Assembly: GCA_013044075.1 (NCBI GenBank)
Contig: JABEVG010000047.1
Coordinates: 1-45,484 of the forward strand
From: Gallionella sp.
GTDB lineage: Bacteria > Pseudomonadota > Gammaproteobacteria > Burkholderiales > Gallionellaceae
Length of the DNA stretch: 45,484 bases
Direction of reading: 5' to 3'
The position numbers were made by a program, and so were the translations under genes. The notes under the pieces are model-generated. The model had not been told where the DNA came from and did not search any database. It was given only the letters and a program-made list of their open reading frames with translations. Of the stretch, positions 27,917-38,508 are shown piece after piece; the first letter of the stretch is position 1, and each line of letters begins with the position of its first letter.

Positions 27917-27929
27917 AAGAATCAGGTAT
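27905..27929 (+). promoter_or_regulatory. Type 1-like IscR binding site of the isc operon
   Basis: ATAGTTGATT, five bases, AATCAGGTAT: an imperfect inverted repeat matching the E. coli type 1 IscR consensus (ATASYYGACTRWWWYAG, TCRRSTAT) at 22 of 25 positions. It covers the -35 box of the iscR promoter and the cysE stop codon. [2Fe-2S]-IscR bound here would block transcription, giving feedback repression of isc. Confidence 0.75.
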
Positions 27930-27937
27930 TTTATGAT
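27909..27937 (+). promoter_or_regulatory. Sigma-70-like promoter of the isc operon
   Basis: TTGATT (27909-27914), exactly 17 nt, TATGAT (27932-27937). Transcription would start near 27944, giving a leader of about 45 nt with GGAGGAAG before the iscR ATG. Confidence 0.7.
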
Positions 27938-27988
27938 GGCGGCAGCTCGGGGGAGGATTGTTAACTTATTTTTCGTGGAGGAAGTGCG

Positions 27989-28459
27989 ATGCGATTAACG
28001 ACAAAAGGGCGGTTTGCAGTAACGGCGATGGTTGATTTGGCAATGCGTGGCGGGCGGACCGTGCCTGTTACCCTGGCCGGTATCAGCGAGCGGCAAAGTA
28101 TCTCGTTGTCCTATCTGGAACAATTGTTCGGCAAGCTGCGCAGAAATGGCATCGTGGACAGTGTGCGCGGACCGGGCGGCGGTTATTGCCTGGCGCGCCC
28201 CAGTGCAAAAATATCCATCGCCGATATCGTGGTCGCGGTCGATGAGCCATTGGATGCGACGAGCTGTGGTGGCAAGGGTAATTGCAATCAAGACCGGCAA
28301 TGCATCACACACGATTTGTGGATGGGCTTGAATGGCAAGATACACGAGTATTTGACCGAGGTGAGTTTGCAGCAGCTCATCGATAGTCATGCGAACAGCG
28401 GTGCGGGGATTTCGTCGGTGAAGCCGCCAAAATCTGTTGCCAAGCACGCCGCACTGTAA
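27989..28459 (+). CDS. iscR: Iron-sulfur cluster assembly regulator IscR
   Basis: Rrf2-family winged-helix regulator that carries a [2Fe-2S] cluster and represses isc when cluster supply is sufficient. The 156-residue protein has the DNA-binding region (MRLTTKGRFAVTAMVDLA, ISLSYLEQLFGKLRRNGIV, RGPGGGY) and the cluster ligands Cys93, Cys99, Cys105 plus His108 in the CITHDLW segment. The C-terminal tail is shorter and differs from E. coli. It leads the isc operon; 16 nt separate it from iscS. Confidence 0.97.
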   Translation: MRLTTKGRFAVTAMVDLAMRGGRTVPVTLAGISERQSISLSYLEQLFGKLRRNGIVDSVRGPGGGYCLARPSAKISIADIVVAVDEPLDATSCGGKGNCNQDRQCITHDLWMGLNGKIHEYLTEVSLQQLIDSHANSGAGISSVKPPKSVAKHAAL

Positions 28460-28475
28460 CTAGGGAAACGTACCG

Positions 28476-29684
28476 ATGAAGTTACCCATTTATATGGATT
28501 ATTCCGCAACCACACCGGTCGATCCGCGTGTGGCGGCAAAGATGATTCCGTTTCTGACCGAGAAATTCGGCAATCCCGCCAGCCGCTCCCATCATTACGG
28601 CTGGGAAGCCGAGGAGGCAGTCGAGTTGGCGCGTGCCCAGGTGGCGGCGTTGGTCAATGCCGACCCCAAAGAGATTGTTTGGACCTCGGGCGCGACCGAA
28701 TCGAATAATTTGGCGATCAAGGGTGCTGCTCATTTTTATCAGGGCAAAGGCAAGCACATCGTCACCATGCGCATCGAACACAAGGCCGTGATTGATACCG
28801 TGCGCGAGTTGGAGCGTGAAGGCTTTGCGGCGACTTATCTCGACCCCGAGCCCAATGGCTTGCTGGATTTGGAAAAATTCAAAGCCTCGTTGCGTCCCGA
28901 TACCATCCTGGTGTCCATCATGTACGTGAACAACGAGATTGGCGTGATACAGGATATCGCCGCCATTGGCGAGATATGCCGCGAGCGTGGCATTGTGTTC
29001 CATGTTGATGCTGCACAAGCCACGGGCAAGGTGCATATCGACATGCGGCAACTCAAGGTCGATTTGATGTCCTTCTCCGCGCACAAGACCTATGGCCCGA
29101 AGGGAATAGGTGCGCTGTACGTGCAACGCAAGCCGCGCGTGCGTCTGGAAGCGCAGATGCACGGCGGTGGTCACGAGCGCGGTATGCGTTCGGGGACGTT
29201 GGCGACGCACCAGATCGTCGGTATGGGCGAGGCATTCCGCATCGCACAGGCGGAGATGGCGACAGAGAACGAGCGCGTACGCATGCTGCGTGATCGTTTG
29301 TTGGCGGGATTGATGACCATGGAAGAAGTGCATATCAACGGCGATATGGGGCAGCGTGTGCCGCACAATCTGAACCTGAGTTTTAATTTTGTGGAAGGCG
29401 AATCGTTGATCATGGCGATCAAGGATGTCGCGGTTTCCAGTGGTTCGGCCTGCACTTCGGCGAGCTTGGAACCTTCTTATGTGTTGCGTGCGTTGGGACG
29501 CAGCGACGAATTGGCGCATAGCTCAATACGCTTTTCAGTCGGGCGTTTCACCACCTTGGAAGAGGTCGATTTTGTAATCGATTTGCTGAAGAAAAAGATT
29601 GGTAAATTGCGCGAACTTTCCCCGCTTTGGGAAATGTATCAGGACGGTGTTGATCTCAGTACCGTGCAGTGGGCGGCACATTAG
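28476..29684 (+). CDS. iscS: Cysteine desulfurase IscS
   Basis: PLP enzyme that takes sulfur from cysteine as a persulfide and passes it to IscU and other acceptors (also tRNA thiolation and cofactors). 402 residues. The PLP lysine is Lys204 in [12 protein letters not shown]; the persulfide-forming Cys326 is in [21 protein letters not shown] on the long mobile loop typical of IscS rather than SufS. The TAG stop (29682-29684) forms the first bases of the 107-nt dyad that separates iscS from iscU. Confidence 0.97.
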   Translation: MKLPIYMDYSATTPVDPRVAAKMIPFLTEKFGNPASRSHHYGWEAEEAVELARAQVAALVNADPKEIVWTSGATESNNLAIKGAAHFYQGKGKHIVTMRIEHKAVIDTVRELEREGFAATYLDPEPNGLLDLEKFKASLRPDTILVSIMYVNNEIGVIQDIAAIGEICRERGIVFHVDAAQATGKVHIDMRQLKVDLMSFSAHKTYGPKGIGALYVQRKPRVRLEAQMHGGGHERGMRSGTLATHQIVGMGEAFRIAQAEMATENERVRMLRDRLLAGLMTMEEVHINGDMGQRVPHNLNLSFNFVEGESLIMAIKDVAVSSGSACTSASLEPSYVLRALGRSDELAHSSIRFSVGRFTTLEEVDFVIDLLKKKIGKLRELSPLWEMYQDGVDLSTVQWAAH

Positions 29685-29789
29685 AGAACCGCCCTTTGCG
29701 CGTCTGGCGGCGTTGTCGGCCAGTTTGTTTGCAACACAGCAAACGGCACTGACCCCCGTCTTGCCAGCCGCGCAAATCATCGGTTCTCT
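29683..29789 (+). repeat. About 107-nt imperfect palindrome between iscS and iscU
   Basis: Outer arms AGAGAACCG (29683-29691) and CGGTTCTCT (29781-29789) are perfectly complementary. Inside them TTTGCGCG (29695-29702) pairs with CGCGCAAA (29769-29776), then CTGGC (29704-29708) with GCCAG (29763-29767), CAGT (29721-29724) with ACTG (29748-29751) and GTTTGC (29727-29732) with GCAAAC (29739-29744) around loop AACACA. The whole gap therefore folds as one long interrupted stem. There is no T tract at its end, so it is not a simple terminator. It may be a MITE-like insertion or an RNA processing or stability element. Confidence 0.8.
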
Positions 29790-29813
29790 TATTTGAATTA
29801 AGGAGCATTAAAA

Positions 29814-30230
29814 ATGGCATACAGCGAAAAACTTTTGGATCATTACGAAAATCCGCGCAATGTGGGTTCTTTCGCGAAAGATGCGGAAGGCTTGGGAACC
29901 GGTATGGTAGGCGCGCCGGCTTGCGGTGACGTGATGAAGTTGCAAATCAAAGTGGGCAAGGACGGATTGATCGAGGATGCCAAGTTCAAGACTTACGGCT
30001 GCGGTTCGGCCATCGCGTCAAGTTCACTGGTGACCGAGTGGGTCAAGGGCAAGACCATCGAGCAAGCCCTGCTGATCAAGAACACGCAGATCGCGGAAGA
30101 ACTGGCTTTGCCGCCGGTGAAAATTCACTGCTCTATACTGGCGGAGGATGCCATCAAAGCGGCGGTGGCGGATTACAAAGCCAAGCATGGCGCAAGTATT
30201 GAGACTGCTGCGTGCCACGGCAGCGTTTGA
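29814..30230 (+). CDS. iscU: Iron-sulfur cluster scaffold IscU
   Basis: Scaffold on which new [2Fe-2S] clusters are built. 138 residues. Ligand residues Cys37, Cys63 and Cys106 with Asp39 and His105 are present, and the LPPVK motif (99-103) recognised by HscA is intact. A tail of about 10 residues after the usual end contains an extra cysteine (TAACHGSV). AAGGAG precedes the start. It follows iscS after the 107-nt dyad and precedes iscA by 18 nt. Confidence 0.97.
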   Translation: MAYSEKLLDHYENPRNVGSFAKDAEGLGTGMVGAPACGDVMKLQIKVGKDGLIEDAKFKTYGCGSAIASSSLVTEWVKGKTIEQALLIKNTQIAEELALPPVKIHCSILAEDAIKAAVADYKAKHGASIETAACHGSV

Positions 30231-30248
30231 TCGGCAAGGAGAATGGGC

Positions 30249-30572
30249 ATGGGTATCACGTTGACTGAAACCGCCGCCAGGCACGTACAAAACTTCATCG
30301 CCAAACGCGGCAAGGGCGTGGGTTTGCGTATCGGGGTGCGTACCACGGGGTGTTCCGGCATGGCGTACAAGCTGGAATTCGCCGATGTTTTGGGTGACGA
30401 TGATTTGCAGTTTCAGAGCAATGGCGTAACGCTGTTGGTCGATCCAAAAAGCTTGCCCTATATAGACGGTATGGAATTGGATTTTCAGCGCGAAGGTCTG
30501 AACGAGGGTTTCAAATTCAACAATCCCAATGTCAAAAACGAATGCGGTTGCGGTGAGAGTTTTCAGGTCTAG
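30249..30572 (+). CDS. iscA: A-type iron-sulfur carrier IscA
   Basis: Carrier or iron donor for cluster delivery. 107 residues, the same as E. coli IscA, with Cys35 (TTGCSGMAY), Cys99 and Cys101 (ECGCGESF). The ATG at 30249 is chosen over 30243 because AAGGAGA (30236-30242) ends right next to the first ATG but 6 nt before the second. A 72-nt gap to hscB holds no clear signal. Confidence 0.96.
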   Translation: MGITLTETAARHVQNFIAKRGKGVGLRIGVRTTGCSGMAYKLEFADVLGDDDLQFQSNGVTLLVDPKSLPYIDGMELDFQREGLNEGFKFNNPNVKNECGCGESFQV

Positions 30573-30644
30573 TCTGGAAGATTTTTCTCGTGCACGGCGT
30601 GATGCCGGATCTGCTGTCTCCCACTTTCGAATTTTGCCATCCGC

Positions 30645-31187
30645 ATGTCTGCATTCAGCCTAGATTTCCAGAAAACTTTTTTTCAGCTCTTTGGGCTGGG
30701 GCAGTCTTTTCATCTGGATACGCAGTTGCTTGAGCGGCAATATCGCGCCATGCAGATGGTGGTACATCCCGATAAATTCGCACACTTGCCCGATGCCGAA
30801 CAGCGTGTGGCGATGCAGCAGGCGACTTTCGTGAATGAGGCCTATCAGACCTTGCGTAGCCCTTTGCGCCGTGCGCGATATTTGTTGAAACTCAATGGGG
30901 TCGATACCCAGGAAGAAACCAATACGGCAATGCCGATGGATTTTTTGATCGCGCAAATGGAATGGCGCGAGGCAGTCAAGGAGGCGCAACAGGCGCGCGA
31001 TGCCGAGCTGCTCAGCGAGTTGGAAACCCGCATACAAGCTGAAACGGCTGAGCTAGAGGGTCAGCTTGCGGATAGAATCGACACCGAAAAAAACTATGCC
31101 GCCGCTGCTGAATTGGTGCGCAAACTGCGCTTCATGGAAAAACTCGCGGAAGAGATACATGCCGCTTACGATGAAATAGACAATTAA
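30645..31187 (+). CDS. hscB: Co-chaperone HscB
   Basis: J-type co-chaperone that brings IscU to HscA and stimulates its ATPase. The 180-residue protein has a J domain with HPDKF (41-45), the QQATFVNEAYQTLRSPLRRARYLL stretch and the C-terminal three-helix domain that binds IscU. No obvious ribosome binding site precedes the ATG at 30645. It is followed by a 93-nt gap with a dyad. Confidence 0.95.
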   Translation: MSAFSLDFQKTFFQLFGLGQSFHLDTQLLERQYRAMQMVVHPDKFAHLPDAEQRVAMQQATFVNEAYQTLRSPLRRARYLLKLNGVDTQEETNTAMPMDFLIAQMEWREAVKEAQQARDAELLSELETRIQAETAELEGQLADRIDTEKNYAAAAELVRKLRFMEKLAEEIHAAYDEIDN

Positions 31188-31201
31188 AGGCAGTCGTGAG
31201 A

Positions 31202-31267
31202 CGTAAGACGTAAGTTTTTAGCGGATGCCGCTCACCGATGATGCCAACTACCAACTTGCGTCTTACG
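31202..31267. repeat. Tandem-heptamer dyad, copy C, between hscB and hscA
   Basis: CGTAAGACGTAAGTT (31202-31216) and AACTTGCGTCTTACG (31253-31267) are complementary over 15 nt with one mismatch (G-U tolerable in RNA). Each arm is a doubled CGTAAG-type heptamer, the same word as at 5175-5195. A small AGCGG-ATG-CCGCT hairpin lies within the loop. No T tract follows, so termination is uncertain. The hscA start is 14 nt downstream. Confidence 0.65.
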
Positions 31268-31280
31268 ACGACCAACTAAC

Positions 31281-33164
31281 ATGGCTTTACTACAAATTTC
31301 CGAACCCGGCATGAGTACTGCCCCGCACCAGCACAGGCTGGCGGTGGGCATAGATTTGGGCACGACAAATTCCCTGGTCGCGACCGTTCGCAACGGCATC
31401 AGCACCGTGCTGAACGATGAACAGGGGCGCGCCATGCTGCCCTCTGTGGTGCGTTATCTGGACGCGCAAAATATTCTGGTGGGCGAGGAAGCGCAGCGCA
31501 CGCAAAGCGAAGACCCGACCAACACCATCAGCTCCGTGAAACGTTTTATGGGGCGCGGCTTGGCCGACATCGGCGACATCAGTCGCTTCCCGTATCGTTT
31601 CCTGGATGATTCCGCGCCCCACGGTGCGCAAGTGCGGTTGCGCACCGTGGCGGGGGCGAAAAGTCCGGTCGAAGTGTCAGCCGAAATCCTCAAGATGTTG
31701 CGCGCCCGCGCCGAAGCCTCGCTGGGTGGCGAGCTGGTCGGTGCGGTCATCACCGTACCGGCTTATTTTGACGACGCGCAACGTCAGGCGACCAAGGATG
31801 CGGCCCGTCTGGCGGGATTGAACGTGTTGCGTTTGCTCAACGAGCCGACGGCGGCGGCCATCGCCTACGGTCTGGATAACGGTTCGGAAGGGGTGTATGC
31901 CGTGTACGACCTGGGCGGCGGCACGTTCGATATCTCCATCTTGCGGCTGTCTCGCGGCGTGTTCGAGGTGTTGTCCACCAATGGGGATTCGGCTTTGGGC
32001 GGAGACGATTTCGATCATCGCATCTATTGCTGGCTGCTGGAAAAAAACGCGCTATCGGCATTGGGCCCGCAAGATACGCGACTGCTGCTCACTCAAGCGC
32101 GCACCGCGAAAGAGCAATTGACCGAACATGCGGAGGCGCGCATCACCGTGATGCTGTCGGGCGGAGAGATCATCGACAATGTATTGAGCCAGGCTGCATT
32201 CCACGAGATGTCGAACAATCTGGTGCAGCGCACTTTGCAACCCATGCGCCGCGCTCTGCGTGATGCGGGTCTAAAGGTCCAGGATGTCAACGGCGTAGTG
32301 ATGGTGGGGGGCGCGACGCGCATGCCGCAGGTGCAGCGCGCGGTCGGCGAATTCTTCGCGCAAACCCCGCTGACCAATCTCGACCCCGACAAAGTTGTGG
32401 CCTTGGGTGCGGCCATCCAGGCCAATCTGTTGGCAGGCAATCGCGGCGAGGATGACTGGTTGCTGCTGGATGTGATTCCGTTGTCGTTAGGGCTGGAAAC
32501 GATGGGCGGTCTGGCGGAAAAGCTCATTCCGCGCAACAGTACGATACCGACCGCGCGTGCCCAGGAATTCACCACCTACAAAGACGGGCAGACCGCCATG
32601 AGTATCCATGTGGTACAGGGCGAGCGCGAGTTGGTCAGCGATTGCCGTTCGCTCGCCAAATTTGAACTGCGCGGCATTCCCGCGATGGTGGCAGGCGCGG
32701 CGCGGATACGCGTGACTTTCCAAGTGGATGCCGACGGCCTGTTAAGCGTAGCGGCGCGCGAGATGGGCAGCGGGGTCGAGGCCATGATAGAAGTGAAACC
32801 TTCTTACGGATTGAGTGATAGTGAGATCACCCGCATGTTGCAAGAGTCGGGGCAGTACGCCAAAGAGGATATGCAGGCGCGTGCCTTGCGCGAACAACAG
32901 ACCGAGGCGCATCAGCTGATCGAAGCCGTGCAGAATGCTTTGGCGCAGGATGGTGATCTGCTGGTTAAGGCTGAGCGCGAGCGTATCGTTGAACAAGTCC
33001 AAATGTTGCAAGACAGTCTGCAACAAACCGATGCGGCTTTGCTCAAGCGTGCGATCACCAATTTGAATGATGCGACCGTCAGCTTCGCCCAGGCGCGGAT
33101 GGACAAAAGCGTATCGCGTGCTTTGGCCGGCAAAAATATTTCCGAGTTGGAGGTGAAGTCATGA
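31281..33164 (+). CDS. hscA: Hsp70-type chaperone HscA
   Basis: Specialised Hsp70 that uses ATP to release the cluster from IscU to acceptor proteins. The 627-residue sequence starts [10 protein letters not shown] as in E. coli HscA, and has the ATPase phosphate loops [25 protein letters not shown] and [14 protein letters not shown], then the substrate-binding domain (from about residue 400) and helical lid. It ends by overlapping the fdx start (ATGA). Confidence 0.97.
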   Translation: MALLQISEPGMSTAPHQHRLAVGIDLGTTNSLVATVRNGISTVLNDEQGRAMLPSVVRYLDAQNILVGEEAQRTQSEDPTNTISSVKRFMGRGLADIGDISRFPYRFLDDSAPHGAQVRLRTVAGAKSPVEVSAEILKMLRARAEASLGGELVGAVITVPAYFDDAQRQATKDAARLAGLNVLRLLNEPTAAAIAYGLDNGSEGVYAVYDLGGGTFDISILRLSRGVFEVLSTNGDSALGGDDFDHRIYCWLLEKNALSALGPQDTRLLLTQARTAKEQLTEHAEARITVMLSGGEIIDNVLSQAAFHEMSNNLVQRTLQPMRRALRDAGLKVQDVNGVVMVGGATRMPQVQRAVGEFFAQTPLTNLDPDKVVALGAAIQANLLAGNRGEDDWLLLDVIPLSLGLETMGGLAEKLIPRNSTIPTARAQEFTTYKDGQTAMSIHVVQGERELVSDCRSLAKFELRGIPAMVAGAARIRVTFQVDADGLLSVAAREMGSGVEAMIEVKPSYGLSDSEITRMLQESGQYAKEDMQARALREQQTEAHQLIEAVQNALAQDGDLLVKAERERIVEQVQMLQDSLQQTDAALLKRAITNLNDATVSFAQARMDKSVSRALAGKNISELEVKS

Positions 33165-33499
33165 CACAAATTATCGTCCTGCCGCATGTGGAGCTGTGCC
33201 CCGATGGCGCGCTCATAGAAGGACAACCGGGCGTGTCGCTGTGCGATACGCTGCTGCAAAACGGCATAGCGATAGAACACGCCTGCGAAAAATCCTGCGC
33301 TTGTACCACCTGCCATGTCATCTTGCGCCAGGGTTTCGGTTCGCTCGCACCCTCCGAAGAGTTGGAAGACGATCTGCTCGACAAGGCATGGGGGCTGGAA
33401 CCCAATTCGCGCCTGTCCTGCCAGGCGTTGGTGGGCACTGAAAATCTGGTGGTCGAGATCCCAAAATACACCATCAACATGGTCAAGGAGGGACACTAA
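33161..33499 (+). CDS. fdx: ISC-type [2Fe-2S] ferredoxin
   Basis: Adrenodoxin-like ferredoxin that supplies electrons for cluster assembly. 112 residues. Ligands are Cys42, Cys48, Cys51 and Cys87; the extra Cys46 in [12 protein letters not shown] is the usual non-ligand cysteine of this family. It overlaps hscA by four bases and iscX by one base, so expression is coupled. Confidence 0.96.
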   Translation: MTQIIVLPHVELCPDGALIEGQPGVSLCDTLLQNGIAIEHACEKSCACTTCHVILRQGFGSLAPSEELEDDLLDKAWGLEPNSRLSCQALVGTENLVVEIPKYTINMVKEGH

Positions 33500-33693
33500 T
33501 GAAATGGACTGACATACACCAGATCGCCATCTCACTCGCCGACAGCAAGCCCGAGGTCGATCCGCGCTATGTGAATTTCGTCGATCTGCGCAACTGGGTG
33601 ATGGCACTGGAAGACTTTCACGACGACCCCAATCATTGCGGCGAGAAGATACTCGAAGCGATCCAAACCGCGTGGATAGAAGAGAACGAATAG
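33499..33693 (+). CDS. iscX: Fe-S assembly protein IscX
   Basis: Small acidic protein of 64 residues that binds IscS and iron and modulates desulfurase activity. Family pattern KWTDIHQIAISL, DPRYVNFVDLRNWV and a carboxylate-rich end (AIQTAWIEENE) is present. TAATG overlap with fdx. It is the last classical isc gene and is followed after 3 nt by dsbB. Confidence 0.96.
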   Translation: MKWTDIHQIAISLADSKPEVDPRYVNFVDLRNWVMALEDFHDDPNHCGEKILEAIQTAWIEENE

Positions 33694-33696
33694 ATT

Positions 33697-34200
33697 ATGT
33701 GCAAACTATGGCAACGTATTGCTAATCGCTGGTTGTATCTGTTGGGGGCGTTGTTTGCCAGCGGACTGATGGGTTTCGGCCTGTATCTGCAATATGTCAA
33801 ACATCAAGACCCGTGCCCCTTGTGCATGGTGCAGCGCGTGATCTTCATCGCGATCCTGGCGGTGTTCGTGTTGGCGACCTTGCACGGCCCAAAACGTATC
33901 GCTGAACGTATCTATGCGGCACTGATCTCGCTGCTGGCATTGTCCGGCATGGCAGTCGCATCGCGGCATATCTGGATACAACATCTTCCTCCCGACCAAG
34001 TGCCCGCGTGCGGCCCAGGCCTCGACTACATGCTGGAAACCATGCCCATGTCCAACGTGTTGAAAGAACTGATGCACGGCTCGGGAGAATGCGCCGCACA
34101 TGGCTGGACTTTTCTCACGCTGGGTATCCCCGAATGGTCGCTGCTTTGTTATATCGGCTTGGCGGGATGGGCGGTGTTGATCGCGCTGCGTAAAAAGTAA
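33697..34200 (+). CDS. dsbB: Disulfide bond formation protein B
   Basis: Inner-membrane quinone reductase that reoxidises DsbA. The 167-residue protein has four predicted membrane segments, the first periplasmic pair Cys40-Cys43 (CPLC) and the second pair Cys105 and Cys132, all four needed for activity. It lies 3 nt after iscX, so it is probably transcribed as a tail of the isc operon, though function is separate. dsbA is not in the window. Confidence 0.93.
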   Translation: MCKLWQRIANRWLYLLGALFASGLMGFGLYLQYVKHQDPCPLCMVQRVIFIAILAVFVLATLHGPKRIAERIYAALISLLALSGMAVASRHIWIQHLPPDQVPACGPGLDYMLETMPMSNVLKELMHGSGECAAHGWTFLTLGIPEWSLLCYIGLAGWAVLIALRKK

Positions 34201-34251
34201 CAGCGCAATCGGTTACGCGATAGCGTGGCCACGAATTCGGGCAGGTCCGCT

Positions 34252-34280
34252 TTGTTATTCCCGTGGTGATATGGTTTAAT
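34252..34280 (+). promoter_or_regulatory. Extended -10 promoter of nadK
   Basis: TTGTTA (34252-34257), 17-nt spacer ending in TGG, TTTAAT (34275-34280). The nadK ATG begins only 8 nt after the -10 box, so the expected transcript start falls on or next to the ATG. Confidence 0.6.
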
Positions 34281-34287
34281 CGCGCCC

Positions 34288-35172
34288 ATGAAATTTCCCT
34301 TCCAAACCGTCGCGCTCATCGGCAAACACAAGGCTCCAGAAATTGCGGAGCCTTTGTTGCGTCTGGCCGCCTTCCTGTCCGCGCAGGGTGTCAAGGTGGT
34401 GGTGGATAGCCTGACCGCCGAACATCTGGCCGGGAATCTGAATGACCAGTCGTATCCCGCGCTGACGCTGGACGAGATCGGGCGCGCGGTGGATCTGGCG
34501 ATCGTGATGGGCGGGGACGGCACGATGTTGAACATCACCCGTGTCTTGTCGCCCTGCGGCATCCCGCTGATCGGTGTGAATCAGGGACGGCTGGGTTTTC
34601 TCACCGACTTGACGCTGGAGAATATGCAGGAAAAACTCACGGCGATGCTGGCCGGAAAGTTCATCATCGAGGAGCGGCTGCTGATCGCGGCGCGGGTGTT
34701 GCGCGGCGATGTGGAAGTGTTCCGCGCGCTGGCATTCAACGAGGTGGTAGTGCATCGCAGCCATATCAGCAGTATGGTGGAGTTCGAAGTGCGCATCGAC
34801 GGCGAGTATCTGTCGAACCAGCGCGCGGACGGGCTGATCGTCGCCACGCCGACCGGTTCGACCGCTTACGCATTGTCGGCCGGCGCGCCTATCCTGCATC
34901 CCAACCTGAATGTGCTGGAGCTGGTGCCGATTTGTCCGCACTCCCTGAGTAATCGCCCTATTGTGGTGAACAGTTCGTCGGTTCTGGAAATCCTGATGCA
35001 TCGCTCCGGCGACATACGTGTGCGTTTTGACAGCCATACCCAGTTTGATCTGCAGTTGCACGACAAGATCATCGTCACCGGTCATCCGCAACGCGCCTGT
35101 CTGCTTCACCCCGAAGGACATAGCTATTACCACACGCTGCGCGAAAAGCTGCTCTGGAACCAAACCCTGTAA
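34288..35172 (+). CDS. nadK: NAD kinase
   Basis: Phosphorylates NAD to NADP. The 294-residue protein has GGDGTM at 75-80 with the catalytic aspartate 77, the NQGRLGFLTDL segment and the ATPTGSTAYALSAGAP motif. No ribosome binding site is visible between the promoter and the ATG (see the leaderless finding). It overlaps recN by one base (TAATG), a pairing conserved in proteobacteria. Confidence 0.96.
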   Translation: MKFPFQTVALIGKHKAPEIAEPLLRLAAFLSAQGVKVVVDSLTAEHLAGNLNDQSYPALTLDEIGRAVDLAIVMGGDGTMLNITRVLSPCGIPLIGVNQGRLGFLTDLTLENMQEKLTAMLAGKFIIEERLLIAARVLRGDVEVFRALAFNEVVVHRSHISSMVEFEVRIDGEYLSNQRADGLIVATPTGSTAYALSAGAPILHPNLNVLELVPICPHSLSNRPIVVNSSSVLEILMHRSGDIRVRFDSHTQFDLQLHDKIIVTGHPQRACLLHPEGHSYYHTLREKLLWNQTL

Positions 35173-36827
35173 TGCTCAAATTTTTAAGCATCCGCGATTT
35201 CGTCATCGTCTCTTCCCTCGAATTGGAATTTTCTACCGGCTTCACCGCGCTGACCGGCGAGACTGGCGCGGGCAAATCCATTCTGATCGATGCCTTGTCG
35301 CTGGCACTCGGGGAACGCGGCGATGCGACCATGGTGCGTGCCGGTTGCGAGCGCGCCGAGATCGCTGCCGAGTTTGACGCAAATGCGACCATGCAAGCCT
35401 GGCTGGATGCGCAAGATCTGGCGGGCGATGACGGCGTGTGTCTGCTGCGCCGCGTGCTGGATGCGGGCGGACGTTCACGCGGTTTCATCAATGGCCGCAG
35501 TGCCACCCTGCAACAATTGCGCGAGGCGGGCGAGCAGCTGCTCGATATTCACGGACAACACGCGCACCAATCCCTGCTGCGTCCCGATGCGCAACGCCTG
35601 CTGCTGGACAGTTATGCGGGACTGGACAGCGAGGCCGCACAAGTCGCCGCGCTGTATAAGGACTGGCAAGCCTTGCAGCGTCGCCGTATTGCACTTGGCG
35701 AGAATGCCGAAACGGTGGTCGCCGAGCGCGAGCTGTTGCAGTTCCAGTGCGATGAACTGTCGGGCCTGAATTTCAATGCGTCCGACTGGCAGACGTTGCA
35801 GGCCGATTACGAGCGTCTGGCACATGCCGCGAGCCTGTTGGAGACCGCCGAGTTCGGTGTGGAGACCTTGAGCGAAGCGGACAGTTCGTGCCTGGCGCAG
35901 CTCAACGCGCTCACGGTGCGCGTGCGCGATGGGCTGGCGCACGATGCGGCGTTGGCCGACCCCCTGCAAATGCTGGAAAGCGCGCAAGCCGAATTGCAGG
36001 AGGCGGTGTACGCGTTGCGCCATTATCAGCAACGGCTGGAGACCGATCCCGCGCGTCTGCATGAACAGGAACAACGCATCCAGAACGTGTTGGATGCGGC
36101 GCGCAAACATCGCGTCGCCCCCGAACAACTGGACGAAGTGTTGCAGCGCGGTCGCGCGCGTCTGGCCGAGTTGGGAGGCGATGCCGATTCGGCCGAGTTG
36201 GAAAAACAGGAACAGGCCGCGCACAAAATCTATCTGCACACCGCCAAAAAACTCAGCGCGGCAAGGCAAAAATCCGCCACTAAATTGTCCGAAGAGATCA
36301 CTGCCGCAATGCAGACGCTGGCGATGCAGGGCGGCACGTTTGCTGTTGCCCTGTTGCCGCTGGCGGAAGGCAATGCGCATGGTCTGGAGAGCATAGAGTT
36401 GCAGGTCGCCGCCAATCCCGGCGTGCCGCCGCGCAGCCTGGCCAAGGTCGCCTCGGGCGGCGAGTTGTCGCGCATCAGTCTGGCGATACAGGTGGCGACT
36501 TCGCGCATCGCCAGTGTTCCGACCCTGATATTCGACGAAGTCGATAGCGGTATAGGCGGGCGCGTCGCCGAAATCGTCGGCGTGCTGCTGAAACAGTTGG
36601 GCAAGCATTATCAGGTGATGTGTGTCACGCATCTGCCGCAAGTGGCGGCCAGGGCGGACCAGCAATGGCAGGTGAGCAAGGCGGTAGAGCAGGGCGTGAC
36701 GCTGAGCCATATTACGGTGCTGGACGCACCGCAGCGCGTGGCAGAGATTGCGCGCATGCTGGGCGGGGCGACCATCACCGACACTACGCGCAAACACGCC
36801 GCCGAGATGTTGTCCCTCACGGCATGA
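35172..36827 (+). CDS. recN: DNA repair protein RecN
   Basis: SMC-like ATPase acting in double-strand break repair. 551 residues. Walker A GETGAGKS at 29-36, a long helical coiled-coil middle part (about 150-370), then the ABC signature VASGGELSRISLAIQ and Walker B TLIFDEVDSGIGG. Usual length. It is translated together with nadK; the sequence after its stop is 43 nt to bamE with a weak TATGAT (36830-36835). Confidence 0.96.
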   Translation: MLKFLSIRDFVIVSSLELEFSTGFTALTGETGAGKSILIDALSLALGERGDATMVRAGCERAEIAAEFDANATMQAWLDAQDLAGDDGVCLLRRVLDAGGRSRGFINGRSATLQQLREAGEQLLDIHGQHAHQSLLRPDAQRLLLDSYAGLDSEAAQVAALYKDWQALQRRRIALGENAETVVAERELLQFQCDELSGLNFNASDWQTLQADYERLAHAASLLETAEFGVETLSEADSSCLAQLNALTVRVRDGLAHDAALADPLQMLESAQAELQEAVYALRHYQQRLETDPARLHEQEQRIQNVLDAARKHRVAPEQLDEVLQRGRARLAELGGDADSAELEKQEQAAHKIYLHTAKKLSAARQKSATKLSEEITAAMQTLAMQGGTFAVALLPLAEGNAHGLESIELQVAANPGVPPRSLAKVASGGELSRISLAIQVATSRIASVPTLIFDEVDSGIGGRVAEIVGVLLKQLGKHYQVMCVTHLPQVAARADQQWQVSKAVEQGVTLSHITVLDAPQRVAEIARMLGGATITDTTRKHAAEMLSLTA

Positions 36828-36870
36828 GTTATGATGCGCCGGTTTTGAATTCAGCAATCCAGAAAGAGCC

Positions 36871-38473
<1,603 letters not shown>

Positions 38474-38508
38474 TCCACTTTCCAGTTAAACTTTTTTTCA
38501 CTTTAGAA

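Noticed and set aside
29599-29796. 65-codon frame across the iscS-iscU gap
   Set aside because: Mostly lies in the iscS 3' end and the palindrome; no ribosome binding site or motif. The gap is better explained by RNA structure or a repeat.
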